DNA from: Apodospora peruviana
Lineage: Eukaryota; Ascomycota; Sordariomycetes; Sordariales; Lasiosphaeriaceae
Length of the DNA: 64,000 nucleotides
Assembly: GCA_033439685.1 (NCBI GenBank)
Contig: JAUEDM010000002.1
Span: 4,402,001 to 4,466,000 of the forward strand
Reading direction: 5' to 3'
Part shown: one piece after another, positions 54,501 to 64,000 of the stretch
Layout of the letters: every line of letters starts with the position of its first letter
Position numbering within the stretch: the first letter of the stretch is position 1
Notes under the pieces: generated by a model
Seen by the model: the letters and a program-made list of their open reading frames with translations, nothing else
Databases searched by the model: none
What the model was told of the DNA's origin: nothing
Translations under genes and position numbers: made by a program

Positions 54501-56117
54501 AAGCCAGCCCATCTCGATCTCAACGTTATTGCTGCGCAGCCCGTTGTGGTGGTGAAATCCTCGACGTTACCCCAGACTTCGGTTATGATCCTGGAAGGGG
54601 AGCGGCAAGCTTTTTCCGTCACGCTGCAGAACCTTTCCACCACCACGCCTGTCGATTTCCTGCTCTTTTCGTTCCAGGACTCCACGCAGTCACCGCTGCA
54701 GACTGCGCTCGACAGCCGCGATGCTACCGCCGCCGAACTCTACGAGTATGAGTTGATCTTGGCCAAGAAGCAGGCGCTCCGTCTGCGGCCAAAGAGCAAT
54801 GGTGACAGCAGCGATGACAACGGGAAAAAGAAGCGGTATATTGCGCCGGGACAGACGGCGACGGTTGATTTCGAGATTTTGGGAAAGCCGGGGCTTACGA
54901 ATGGGGTTATCCAGGTTGATTATGCCTATCTTGGTGTCCCGTCGCACGATGAAATCGGAGAAAATTTCTACACGCGGCAGGTGTCGCTCGAGCTTACGGT
55001 CACTGTTAATGCCAGTGTCGAGGTTGCGAGGATAGATATCCTGCCACTGCATGGAAGCATCCCCGAGCCTTTGTGGATGGGTACAGTAACGAAACGGTCA
55101 GACCAGCAGAAGACCAGCTCCGACAGTGAAGAGGAAGAAGATGAGGAAGAAGATAATACCATGACGCCTGACACACATTGTTTACTACTACTGGACCTGC
55201 GCAATGCTTGGCCGAGCCACATGACCGTGGAGATTGTGTCTGACGATGGCGCAAAGGTGCAAGAGCATATCCTGCCCGGCAACACTAGTAGAGTCATCCT
55301 ACCGATCAAGAGGGTCTACCTGGAGGATCCGCACGCGTTTATACCGGCTTTGAACCCGTCGCGGCAGCGGCAGTTTGTAGTCAGCACCAAGATCTCGCCA
55401 GAGGTGGAGAGGGCTAACAGAGAAGCGTTTTGGTACAGAGAGAGGATTCTTGATTCGTTGAGGGGCACCTGGCGCGCTGCTGAGAATGGGATGAACGGCA
55501 AGGGCGGGAGGAGCGGGAACGTGGAGCTGCGAGCCATGAGATTGACGTCGAGGATGATTGAGGCCGTCAAGATTGACGAGATTGGAATCGAGATTAATGT
55601 GCTCGATTCTTCCGGTCAAAATGTCGACGGCCGCACTCATAATAGCAGAAGTCAAGTCGTTGGCGTGGACGAGTTTGTCCAGGTCAGGATCAGGGTGACC
55701 AACCGCACGCAGCAGCCGGTGTACCCGCTGCTGAGGTTGATGCCGGCGCTGTGCCATCGGCCGCTGAACGTGGCGTTGGATTTCACGAGGAAATTGGCGT
55801 GGAACGGGACGCTGCAGCAGGTACTGCCGATGATCAAGGGCAAGGGTTCGCTTGAGACGGTCCTTGGGGCCACGGCGCTTTGCAGGGGCGAGTTTGAGAT
55901 CATGGCGAGTGTGGAGGAGACGCGAGCCTGGGTGCCACCACCGCCGGGATCGTCGTCGGCGACTGGAGATGACAAGGCAGCGGAGGTGAAGAAGAGGAGG
56001 GAGGAGGAGCAGCATATGAGAATGAATGCTGTGTTCGGTGGGGAAGGTGGGAGAGAGAGGAGGATATGGCATTCTAGGAGACCTTGTAGGGTCGTTGTGA
56101 AGGATATTGGGAGGTAA
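51596..56117 (+). CDS. trs120: TRAPPII subunit Trs120 (TRAPPC9; HypA in Aspergillus)
   Basis: Two exons (51596-51761, 51832-56117; 70-nt intron) give 1483 residues, in the range of fungal Trs120. The first exon encodes LLPIAPARVKALVLPIGRIK and FVERLNQDHVVQLRDISPDG; the join continues FSPLAFPAGAMIYELMTHLP, the N-terminal Trs120 block. A Ser/Gly/Pro-rich insert (~residues 225-335) precedes the helical repeat part (LQAGRWSDSIRDLCEAATIS, LWYGKALELILINLLLL). The C-terminal half is beta-rich with Ig-like segments (NPYEIEVEVESIRLDTEG, ERQAFSVTLQNLSTTTPVDF) and an acidic patch (SDSEEEEDEEED). TRAPPII activates Rab11/Ypt31 at the late Golgi; Aspergillus HypA mutants are defective in hyphal morphogenesis. 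Confidence 0.95.
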
Positions 56118-56850
56118 AGAATCCTCGAATAAAGCATTAGAAGACATAGAGCGAGCGAGCGTTTTTGCATTGCATTGAAATGGTAGTTTGCTCGTTGCAG
56201 GATCAGAAGATTCAGTGTTTTATACGCTTGCCGGAAATAAAAGGGGGCAAGTCTTGATTAGAGAGTATGAGCCGTACCGAACAAAAGGCAGTTTTCTCTC
56301 GCTATTCAATTGTTTGTTGGTGCATGTTGAGATGTCTGGTCGTCACGTAGCCACCTGGGCTCGCCACAATCCCCATTGTTCCGTCGGCGAGGCCCGTCAT
56401 GACGTGATCGTCGGCCGCCCTTCGTGTTCCGAAGATCAGGTTCCGATTATCCCGCCGCCCCGCTATGCCCCGCGCTGATGAGCTGCAGTGAGCTGTTCGA
56501 ACTTGATGAAGAAGGTGCATTTGCATGCACGGTTCTGAGCTGGTTCACGCCATATATCATTGTAAATTACCTACCCGGATATTGGTTGTTACAGTAAGGT
56601 ACCTAGTAGAATAGTTGGTGAAGTGAGTGAGTCAAAGAAGCGGTATCCAGGATCCACCAGACCGATACCTTCAAGACTCCTGACCTGGCGAGATTGTTGC
56701 CACCAACAAGCTTTGCCATTCCATTATTTCTCACTTCATTCCCGTTCGTTTTCCTCTTGCTACATCGGCATTCATTACACGCCTAGGGAAACAATCCAAA
56801 GGACGAAAATACACAAAAAAGACGGCCGAAATAAGAAGTATATAACAAAA
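56118..56850. promoter_or_regulatory. Spacer and upstream region of caf16
   Basis: It contains the trs120 3' UTR and caf16 promoter/leader. GGTACCTAGTAG near 56599 is another TAGGTA-type element. No gene is supported. Confidence 0.5.
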
Positions 56851-57759
56851 ATGTCGCCAACGCCGACCAGCCCGTCGGTCGAGACCTTCGACCTGACGTA
56901 TACCTTCCCCGACCACAGCACCGGCGTGCAAAACATCTCTCTATCTCTACCGCCGCGGTCACGCACACTTCTCATCGGCGCCAACGGTGCCGGCAAGACC
57001 ACCCTCCTACGCCTGCTGGCCGGCAAACGGCTCGCGCCCTCGGGCACGATCCGCGTCTCGGGGGTCGACCCGTTCGCCGACGGTCTCGAGGGCGTCACCT
57101 ATTTGGGTTTAGAATGGGTGCTCAACGCGATCGTGCGGACCGACATCGGGGTTGACGAGCTGCTCCGGTCCGTCGGCGGGGACGTCTACCCGGACCGAAG
57201 AGACGAGCTGGTGCAAGTGCTCGACATCGACGTCGCCAACTGGCGGATGCATGCCGTCAGCGACGGGGAGAGGCGGCGCGTGCAGCTGGCCATGGGTCTG
57301 ATCCGGCCGTGGACGGTGCTCTTGCTCGATGAGATTACCGTTGATCTGGATGTTTGGAGCAGGGCGCAGTTTCTGGGGTGGTTGAGGAGGGAGACGGAGA
57401 TTAGGGAGTGCACGATTGTGTACGCGACGCATATTTTGGATAATTTGGCGGGCTGGCCGACGCATTTGGTCCATATGCATCTGGGCGGTGTGAAGGAGTG
57501 GGGACCCACGGAGGTGATGATGAAGGAGATCGATAAGGAGAAAGAAGAGGATGAGACGATTGGAGGGGTGAAACAGAAGGGCAACTCGAAGCTGGGAAGG
57601 TTGGTGCTGCGGTGGTTGAAGGATGATTTGCAGGCCAGAGGCCCGAGGGGAGAGCATAGGCGCGGACCGGAGGGTTGGTCGTATATTCAGCGGGGAATCG
57701 GGGGATATGGGCTGGAGAGTAAGGCTGGGCAGAATTCCGGGTTGCCTAAAAAGGAGTGA
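56851..57759 (+). CDS. caf16: Caf16, soluble ABC ATPase associated with CCR4-NOT
   Basis: One exon, 302 residues from the ATG at 56851; a longer reading would need a GTG start. One ABC nucleotide-binding domain without membrane segments: Walker A GANGAGKT (43-50), a short Q-loop region (GVTYLGLEW), signature VSDGERRRVQL in place of LSGGQ, Walker B VLLLDEITVDLDV and H-loop ATHI. The LGLEW and DEITVDLDV variants are typical of Caf16. Yeast Caf16 binds the CCR4-NOT complex and Mediator subunits and affects transcription; a transport role is not expected. The C-terminal ~70 residues are charged and hold WSYIQRGIGGYGL. Confidence 0.93.
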   Translation: MSPTPTSPSVETFDLTYTFPDHSTGVQNISLSLPPRSRTLLIGANGAGKTTLLRLLAGKRLAPSGTIRVSGVDPFADGLEGVTYLGLEWVLNAIVRTDIGVDELLRSVGGDVYPDRRDELVQVLDIDVANWRMHAVSDGERRRVQLAMGLIRPWTVLLLDEITVDLDVWSRAQFLGWLRRETEIRECTIVYATHILDNLAGWPTHLVHMHLGGVKEWGPTEVMMKEIDKEKEEDETIGGVKQKGNSKLGRLVLRWLKDDLQARGPRGEHRRGPEGWSYIQRGIGGYGLESKAGQNSGLPKKE

Positions 57760-58235
57760 TGGGGGTATGTGGATGAGAGTGGTGGGTGAGAACATGATAT
57801 GAGGAAAGGGGACGGACGTGTGGCGAACAGATCTTCAACAACACGGCATCTATGGGGTACACCACCGCTAGACGCAATATCTCCTGGGCGGGTTATTTTG
57901 GTCGGTGTCTTTTTACGTATATGAGCGGTTTCCTTTAACATTGATGATACCCCGGCCCGGCGGCATTTAACATGGCGATATCTATATAAAATGGTGGTGT
58001 GGATCTTGCTGGAAGGAAAAGAGAACAAGCAGATTATCATGAATACACATTATTGTCTGGTATTAGACACTGGTTGACATCGATTTACTCTATCTCAGAC
58101 GCTTGAATGGCAATATTCAAACGTACATAAATATGTATATATTATACATATCCTATATATGCTCAAGAGTATGTTTGTTTACCACTAATCAAGTCCATGA
58201 CTTTCTCACCCCCCCTTATACATTACATTACGTAT
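57760..58235. other. Convergent 3' intergenic region
   Basis: This lies between caf16 and the carboxypeptidase gene. It has an AT-rich stretch (~58090-58170) but no gene. Confidence 0.5.
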
Positions 58236-60180
58236 TTACTTCCTCCTTGGATAGCCCATACTCCTTCTATGAACCGCTTTGCCTGGCACGCCAGCAGAAC
58301 TCCAGCCCTGAGGTGCGGTGCCCAAGCCCAGCTTCTGCGTACTCTGCGCCGCCTTCGGGTTGATGGTAAACGGCGTCTTGCAATCCATGCACTCGACCCT
58401 GCCCAACAGGAACTCAAGCTGCCGGAACGCCGCCGACGGGGCGTACTGCGGCACCATGTGGCCCGACATGTCGATTCCCACGTACGTCAGGCCGCGCTCC
58501 GTGTGCGTCGTGCCAAAGACCCCGCCCGCGGCGAGGCTCGACAGGTTCGTGATATCGTTGTACGGCACATAGAAGGGCTCGACGGGCTTGCTGCGGAAGC
58601 CGATCTTGCCACCCCAGGTCATGTTCTGGATACCAAGCAGAGTGCCGTTGGCGAGCAGGACCATGTCCAGTGCGCCGTGCGCGATGATGACGTTTTTCGT
58701 CTTGTCGATCACTTTGGGTAGGGCCGTGAAGCTGGAAGGAAGAGACTTGTCGTGGCCTCCGACGAAAACGTCGTCGCTGGAGCACTGCTCCCAGGTCATG
58801 TTGGGCGCGTGTATCGCCTTTTTCACGTCGGCACGGTCAAAGTAGATCTCTGCGCCCTCGGGCAGGTACGTCAGCGAACCCGGGAAGCCCAGGACGTCCC
58901 ACAGCAGCGGGCAGGTGGTGGCGACCTGGTAGATATCGAAGCACGGGTTGAGCAGCAAGATGGCGTCGAAAATGTTCCAAAAGATGTTCCAGCACTCGTC
59001 TGTGGTGGTGCCGTTCTTGAAGGTACCCGGCAGGCGGGTCGGCATGTGGCCTTTGGGCGGGTAGACGAGGTACTCCTCGACAAAGTCCGTGTAGCCGCAC
59101 TTCTTGTCAGCCTTCTTCAGGTCGGCGCGGAAGGTGTCGTTGAAGGGAAACAGGCCGGCCCAGTACTCGGTGAACTGCACGGCCGGGATGGGCTCCTGGA
59201 CCTCGTCGTAGGTGATGACGGGGTCGTAGATGAGCATACCGGACATATCAAAGTACTTCTTGTCCTTCTCATCGAGCATAGCGCTGGCGATATACGGGCA
59301 GTAGGCGCCTCTATTCCTGTCGTGTAAGCAACATCATTCATGGGTAAAAATGGTCGGGGAAAGCAACTTACGCGTAGGATTCGCCAGAGATGTACACCTT
59401 GTAACCCTGCATGTCAAAGGTATTGATAAAGTTCTTCCACCACCCCAAGAACTGCTGTGCGACGTCTTCTTCGCTAGTAGCCGTCGGGGTGCCGGTCGAG
59501 AAGCCCGTGCCGACAGGCTGCTCGATGTACACAACATTGGTCAACGTGTTCCAGGACCACGGGTTCTGGACCGGCTTGTAAGTGCCATACTGCCAGAGGA
59601 ACGGCCCGTTCTCCTGGATAAGTCCTTCAAAAGACGAACAACCTGGCTATATGTATGTCTTACTGTCAGCTAATCCATTGAACATATATGACATGGTGTG
59701 GGTCGGTAGGTACTCACACCACCATTCAACCAGATGAGAATCTCCTTCTTGGGCGTCGGATCCGAAGTCGGGAAGAACCAGAAGAACAGATTCCCGTCCT
59801 CCTTGGGGTCGCTGCTGATGGAAAGGGACCCGGCGTAGCTCTCACCGACATCAAAATCCACATCAGGGATGCCGGTACCGTTCACCGCAAACTCTGTTTT
59901 TCGTAAGGATTAGTTTGAAGCTGTAGAGCACAACCTGGAGTTCTGAAGCAGAAAACTTGCTCTTGGTTTTCTCCGTCAAAAATTTGTGCCCCTTCTTTGC
60001 AGCAACCTCATCTCTTTCCAACACAGGCCTGTCTCTCGCACTGGTATCTGCCGCTCTCCTGGCGAAGTGCTCCTCGATATGTTTACCTGCGTGCTTCAGA
60101 CTCCTGCCATTGGCAGCAACTACTCCTGGCGTTGCCGGCAGGAGAGCAAGAAGCGAAATGGCAAGAGAAGGCAAACGCAT
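58236..60180 (-). CDS. Secreted serine carboxypeptidase (S10, carboxypeptidase S1-like)
   Basis: Four exons (59935-60180, 59718-59891, 59372-59646, 58236-59310) give 589 residues. A signal peptide (LPSLAISLLALLPATPGVVA) precedes a charged propeptide of ~60 residues. The catalytic domain has VDFDVGESYAGSL, LIWLNGGPGCSSFEG (spliced), nucleophile GESYAG (S230), acid HGALD (D447) and GHMVP (H516), plus EQPVGTGFS. The enzyme removes C-terminal residues from peptides at acid pH, probably extracellular or vacuolar. Cys pairs and NxT/NxS sequons fit a secreted glycoprotein. The first intron is very short (43 nt) and chosen because only that join keeps frame before FAVNGTGIP. No GPI-type tail is seen; the end is basic. 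Confidence 0.92.
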
Positions 60181-61760
60181 CTTGTCCCTGGGCGTAAGTA
60201 GGCAGGTAGTATGTCTCAGTATAGAGTTTTCCAACCTCTAAAGGATATAACAATCAACTACTATCACTACCACCAGAAAAACAAGCAACGGACAAACGTC
60301 ATGCATGGAAAGCCAAGAGACATTTGCTGGACGGGTTGGTGGGCGTAGGTTGGATTATATTTTAACCTTCTCCATAGTTAAAGTCTCCCACAGAACCGGA
60401 CCCGGGGGGAGGGGGCGCAACATTGCAGCTCTTCTCCCGCTTGGGATCCCCCTAGGCCTGGATACCTACCTGCCTCGCGCTTTTTCTCGTCGATAAGCAT
60501 GATGATGCTCTAGAGTACCGATATACCGTAAGCCAACCCTGGCGAGTGATCCAATGGATGGGGCCATAACCGAGCTGTGCGGGGGAAAGCAATACTACGC
60601 TCGGTGGGATCTTGAATATTTGCACCTACCCGTCAGGGAAGTTGCAGAACGACATTAGCAGGGGTGGGGCAGACACACTACCAGGCTATGTGTAGTAGGC
60701 ACGATGTCTGTTCCATGATGACCACATCTGGTTGTCGGGGTTGATTTCATTTCTCATCACCTCCTCCTGATATTAAAGCGGTGGCTGGTTTTGTAATCTT
60801 TTTGTTTGCTTTTCCTTGTGGCGGTGCTAGCGATTGTTTTCTCGTGATAATGTGATTTATGCGACATCTCTGTTTCAAAGAAGATGGATGGGAGTTGAAA
60901 AAAGAGCAGTCGTTGAAGATTAAAGACGCCACCAGCAACTTGCAACGGTTTGCCGATCTGTGGCTTTTCCCCAACGGCAGGTACAAAAAGGGCAATTGCC
61001 TCATTGAATGTCTCCGACTCCGAGACCTCCATCCTCGGTCTTGATATAATACCGACTGCGAAATAACCAACAACTCTGTATTAGTGCAGGCAAGCAGGCA
61101 GGCAGGCAGATAGGATCACAAATACCTTTACCTTCCTTGTGCAGTTAGCATCCTATGAACGGAGTTCCCGGCCTTTCATCTTTATTACACGTGTAGAACC
61201 TGGAGCGAGGAATCTGGGAATCGTTCCTTGTCGGCACCCGGATATGCGCCAAGATAACCGTCCCGATGAGGCAGGTCACTCAAGCTTTTTCCCCACTGAT
61301 TGGTCGATCGTCGATGGGACACTTGTGGGCCTGCAGTAGTCAGCTATCGTGGCTTACACCAAACTCGATCAAATACCTGCACGCAATTATATTTGCAAGG
61401 CAGCCTGATGTGCCTGGTAGAACTGAGCACGCAGTAAGAGCTCAAAAAGGATGGTGGATACGACAGCAACTCGTCATCGACACGGAATAATTTGCCCGGA
61501 ACAAGAGAAAGTAAGCTTTGCCAAGGACGTCCAAGACACCAACCTGGACCCCAATTTGCTTGTCTTGAATAATTCTGATAATATTGTACTGGTAGATAGA
61601 TGATTCCGTGATTATTGCTTCCCCATCTATATACATAGAATGATTATAGAGTCTATGAAGCACCCTAGGTAAGTAAGGAAATAATTTACAATATCGGGCG
61701 TTTTAGTCGGTAGGGTATATTGGTATACATTTGTATGTAGGTCGTACACGGAAGCAGCTG
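60181..61760. other. 1.6-kb gene-free region
   Basis: It contains the carboxypeptidase upstream region and the mrf1 3' UTR. A GGCA-type microsatellite (CAGGCAGG units) lies at about 61088-61110. Open frames near 60750-61070 have no recognisable content. Confidence 0.5.
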
Positions 61761-63111
61761 TCACTTGGCCACGGCCTGCTTTCCCTCGGCAGCTTCTGCC
61801 GCTTCTTCATCGGCAAGCACCGCCTGGACATCTCTCTCGGCGAGCCATGTCTGGACGCTAGCCATCACCTTGTCCAGCATCTCGCCGCCCGCCATGACAT
61901 TGGGAATGTTGTGCACGTCCAGTCCGGTCCGGTGATCTGTGCACCTGTCTTGTTGGTAATTGTACGTTCTGATCTTGTCGCCGCGCGTGATCTGCGACTG
62001 CGAGAGCACGCTGCTCCTCAAACTCCGCGCCAGTTCTTCTCTGGCTTCGCGCCGCTGTTGCGCAATGCGTGACCGGAGGATGCGCCACGCCGAGACGCGG
62101 TTGGCCGACTGCGATCTCGAGTCCTGCATGCTGACCGTGGTGCCGGTGGGTATGTGCGTCAACCGGATGGCCGACTCGGTTTTGTTGACGTGCTGGCCGC
62201 CTGCCCCCCGAGCCCGCATCGTTTCCGTCCGCACCTCGGTCGGGTCGATATAGAAATCGCTCTCCGGGTTCTCGACATCCCGCTCCATGTCGGCGCCACC
62301 GGTCTCGGGGAACGAAGGAAGCACCCATATCGCCACGGCGCTGGTGTGCGTCCGCCCCTTCACTTCAGTCACGGGCACCCGCTGAACGCGGTGCATGCCC
62401 GCCTCGCCACGAAACGCCTGATAGGCGCCGGGTTCCAGGACTTCGAGCACGGCTTCCTGCAGCGCGATCTCACCGTCGGAGCCCTTGTGGCCGTCGTTGT
62501 CAGAGGCCTCATGCTTGACCACCCGTGTGCGGTAGCCCTTGTTTGCGCAGTATTTTTCATACATGTGGAAGAGCGAGTCGGCGAAGAAGCGGCCCTCGGT
62601 TCCGCCTGGCCCGGGCCGTATCTCGAGAAGGCAGTGCATATCTGCGAACGGATGCTTGGGCGTTAGGGCCAACGAGAGGTTGCGCCCCAGGCTGGCCAAT
62701 TCGGCAGTTGTAGAAGCGAGGTCATCGGTCGCTAACTCGCGTAGCTCTTCGTCATCTGACTGTATTAAACTCTCGAGTTCGGTGAGCGACGCTCTCGCCT
62801 TTTCGAGATCTTTGAAGGCAGTTGCGATTTTCGCGATTTCGCCGGCGCGTCTCGCGATCTTTTCGTCAAAGTTCGTGGCCAATTCTGCGTTCAATTGGTC
62901 GTGCTCGACCGTGATCTTGCGGGCTCTCTCGAGGAGAGAAGACGGGAGCCCTCCCGGTATGGCAGCTGCGAAATATTTGAGTGAGTGGACTGATCGCGAC
63001 AAGGAGCAGGAAGAACGAACCTGTGCTAGCTCTCCGTAGAAACTGAGACACGCCGGCATGCTTCAATGAACGCACGCAACTCCGACACACCCATGGTGCC
63101 ACTGTCAACAT
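61761..63111 (-). CDS. mrf1: Mitochondrial peptide chain release factor 1 (Mrf1)
   Basis: Two exons (63021-63111, 61761-62965; 55-nt intron) give 431 residues. The first ~30 residues (MLTVAPWVCRSCVRSLKHAG, VSQFLRRAST) are basic and form a mitochondrial targeting signal. Then come the N-terminal helical domain (ITVEHDQLNAELATNFDEKI) and the domain 2/3 core: LLEIRPGPGGTEG, GMHRVQRVPVTE, and RGAGGQHVNKTESAIRLTHI with the catalytic GGQ (286-288). GGQ hydrolyses peptidyl-tRNA; class-1 mitochondrial factors read UAA/UAG. The protein ends Ala/Glu-rich. It is divergent with wrs1 across 387 bp. Confidence 0.95.
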
Positions 63112-63498
63112 AGTCGCGAAGCATTGACCGGCAACTCAATCGAGACCTGTTCGTCTGATGGCCGGGAGCTTGGGCGGGAGCTTCCGAAATTTTATCTTTT
63201 GCAGCTCCCGATCTTGAAATCTTGCCTGCCGGGAACATTGGAGGGGCCAGGGGTTCGCCTCACCGCCCAATCTAGCAGGGATTCGTTTTGCCCGTTTGCG
63301 CCGCCTTCCCAAGCCGGCCAGCGGTGCCCCTCCCCCGCGATTGGGCTTCCGTCTGGGGGTTCAAGTTTGGTAAGAACACAATGCAAGGTCGACTGACTCA
63401 CTCTTTTGACTCTGACCTACTCGGTCCGAAACACCACGAGCGCATTGCGGTTTCGACTCCCCAACTACCAGAACCGATCAATTCGCTATACCACAAAG
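63112..63498. promoter_or_regulatory. Compact bidirectional promoter, mrf1 / wrs1
   Basis: Only 387 bp separate the two start codons, so the genes share a promoter region. The mrf1 and wrs1 products both serve translation, in mitochondria and cytosol. No discrete factor site is claimed. Confidence 0.6.
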
Positions 63499-64000
63499 AT
63501 GGCGACGAGCGTCAATGCCGAGGCCCTCAATGAGTCCCCGATTTCGAACTCAGTCGCGCAGCACCCGTCTCAGTCAAAGCAGACCATCGATCCGTACAAT
63601 GTTGGTCTTGCTCCTCGTAGTCAGCCAAGTTGAATGGTGGACTAACCTTCTCTTGTTTCCAGGTCTCTGGAGAGGTCGGAGAGGATGGCGTGGTTAAAGC
63701 CATTGACTACAACAAACTAGTCGACGAGTTCGGCACGAAAACGATCGACAAGGAGTTGCTCGACCGGTTCGAGCGCGTGACGGGCAAGAAGCCGCACAGG
63801 TTCCTGAGGAGAGGCATTGTTTTCTCCCACAGGGACTTTGAGCTCATTCTCGACCGATATGAGCGCGGCGAGCCATTCTTCCTCTACACCGGCAGAGGGC
63901 CGAGCTCCGACAGCGTGCATATCGGCCACACCATTCCCTTCGAGTTCACAAAGTGGCTGCAGGAGACCTTCGACTGCCCATTAGTGATTATGATGACTGA
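63499..64000 (+). CDS. wrs1: Tryptophanyl-tRNA synthetase, cytosolic, 5' part only
   Basis: Two visible exons (63499-63600, 63663 to the window end; 62-nt intron) encode 146 residues before the window stops. It starts MATSVNAEALNESPISNSVA, and the join gives PYNVSGEVGEDGVVKAIDYN, then FGTKTIDKELLDRFERVTGK, HRFLRRGIVFSHRDFELILD and the class-I HIGH motif (SDSVHIGHTIPFEF), which matches eukaryotic cytosolic TrpRS. It charges tRNA-Trp. The KMSKS region lies outside the window. The absence of a mitochondrial presequence supports a cytosolic location. Confidence 0.94.

Noticed and set aside
61088..61110. GGCA-type repeat as a possible regulatory site
   Set aside because: It is a short imperfect microsatellite with only a few units and no positional link to a gene start.
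1..64000. Secondary-metabolite or other functional gene cluster, or CRISPR array
   Set aside because: Neighbouring genes are unrelated housekeeping genes with their own promoters; no backbone synthase, transporter/regulator set or spaced repeats are present.

Overview
The window is nuclear DNA from a filamentous ascomycete, most likely a sordariomycete of the Sordariales/Chaetomium type (inferred from protein flavour and gene architecture; no search was run). Genes are compact and monocistronic on both strands, with 0-4 short introns of 43-195 nt that have GTAAGT-type donors and CTAAC/CTAAT-type branch sites. There is no operon structure. Exon joins were worked out by hand from reading frame, splice signals and expected protein sequence.

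Left third (0.4-26.8 kb): a Prr1-type protein kinase, a monoacylglycerol lipase, an RFX transcription factor, tRNA-Val(AAC), Yop1, the Mid1 calcium-channel subunit, a small mitochondrial membrane protein, Ysy6/RAMP4, a basic SMAP-type nuclear protein, the tri-snRNP 27K protein, Elongator subunit Elp5, an Asx-homology/DEUBAD protein, the SNARE Sec22 and an unrecognised Cys-rich protein. Middle (28.7-46.6 kb): CLPTM1, a LOG-family phosphoribohydrolase, proteasome alpha6 (Pre5), Vps55, a fused aminodeoxychorismate synthase, a tRNA-Ile(AAT)-like locus, a Gpx3/Hyr1 peroxidase with a probable second mitochondrial start, a Tda3-like FAD oxidoreductase and an SDR lacking its catalytic lysine.

Right part: a gene-poor accessory island (46.6-51.6 kb) contains one complete but dead Mutator-like DNA transposon with terminal inverted repeats and a perfect 9-bp target-site duplication. 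It is followed by TRAPPII subunit Trs120, the ABC ATPase Caf16, a secreted serine carboxypeptidase, mitochondrial release factor Mrf1, and the 5' part of cytosolic tryptophanyl-tRNA synthetase, which runs off the end.

Most genes are housekeeping. Secretory and endomembrane functions recur (Yop1, Ysy6, Sec22, Vps55, Trs120, CLPTM1), but nothing indicates a gene cluster. No convincing new multi-gene system was found. The most interesting items are the transposon and its palindromic termini, the intron-bearing or decayed tRNA-Ile, a structured candidate non-coding RNA beside yop1, the alternative-start peroxidase, the stop-free in-frame intron in the SDR pseudo-enzyme candidate, and recurrent intergenic TAGGTA-type palindromes.
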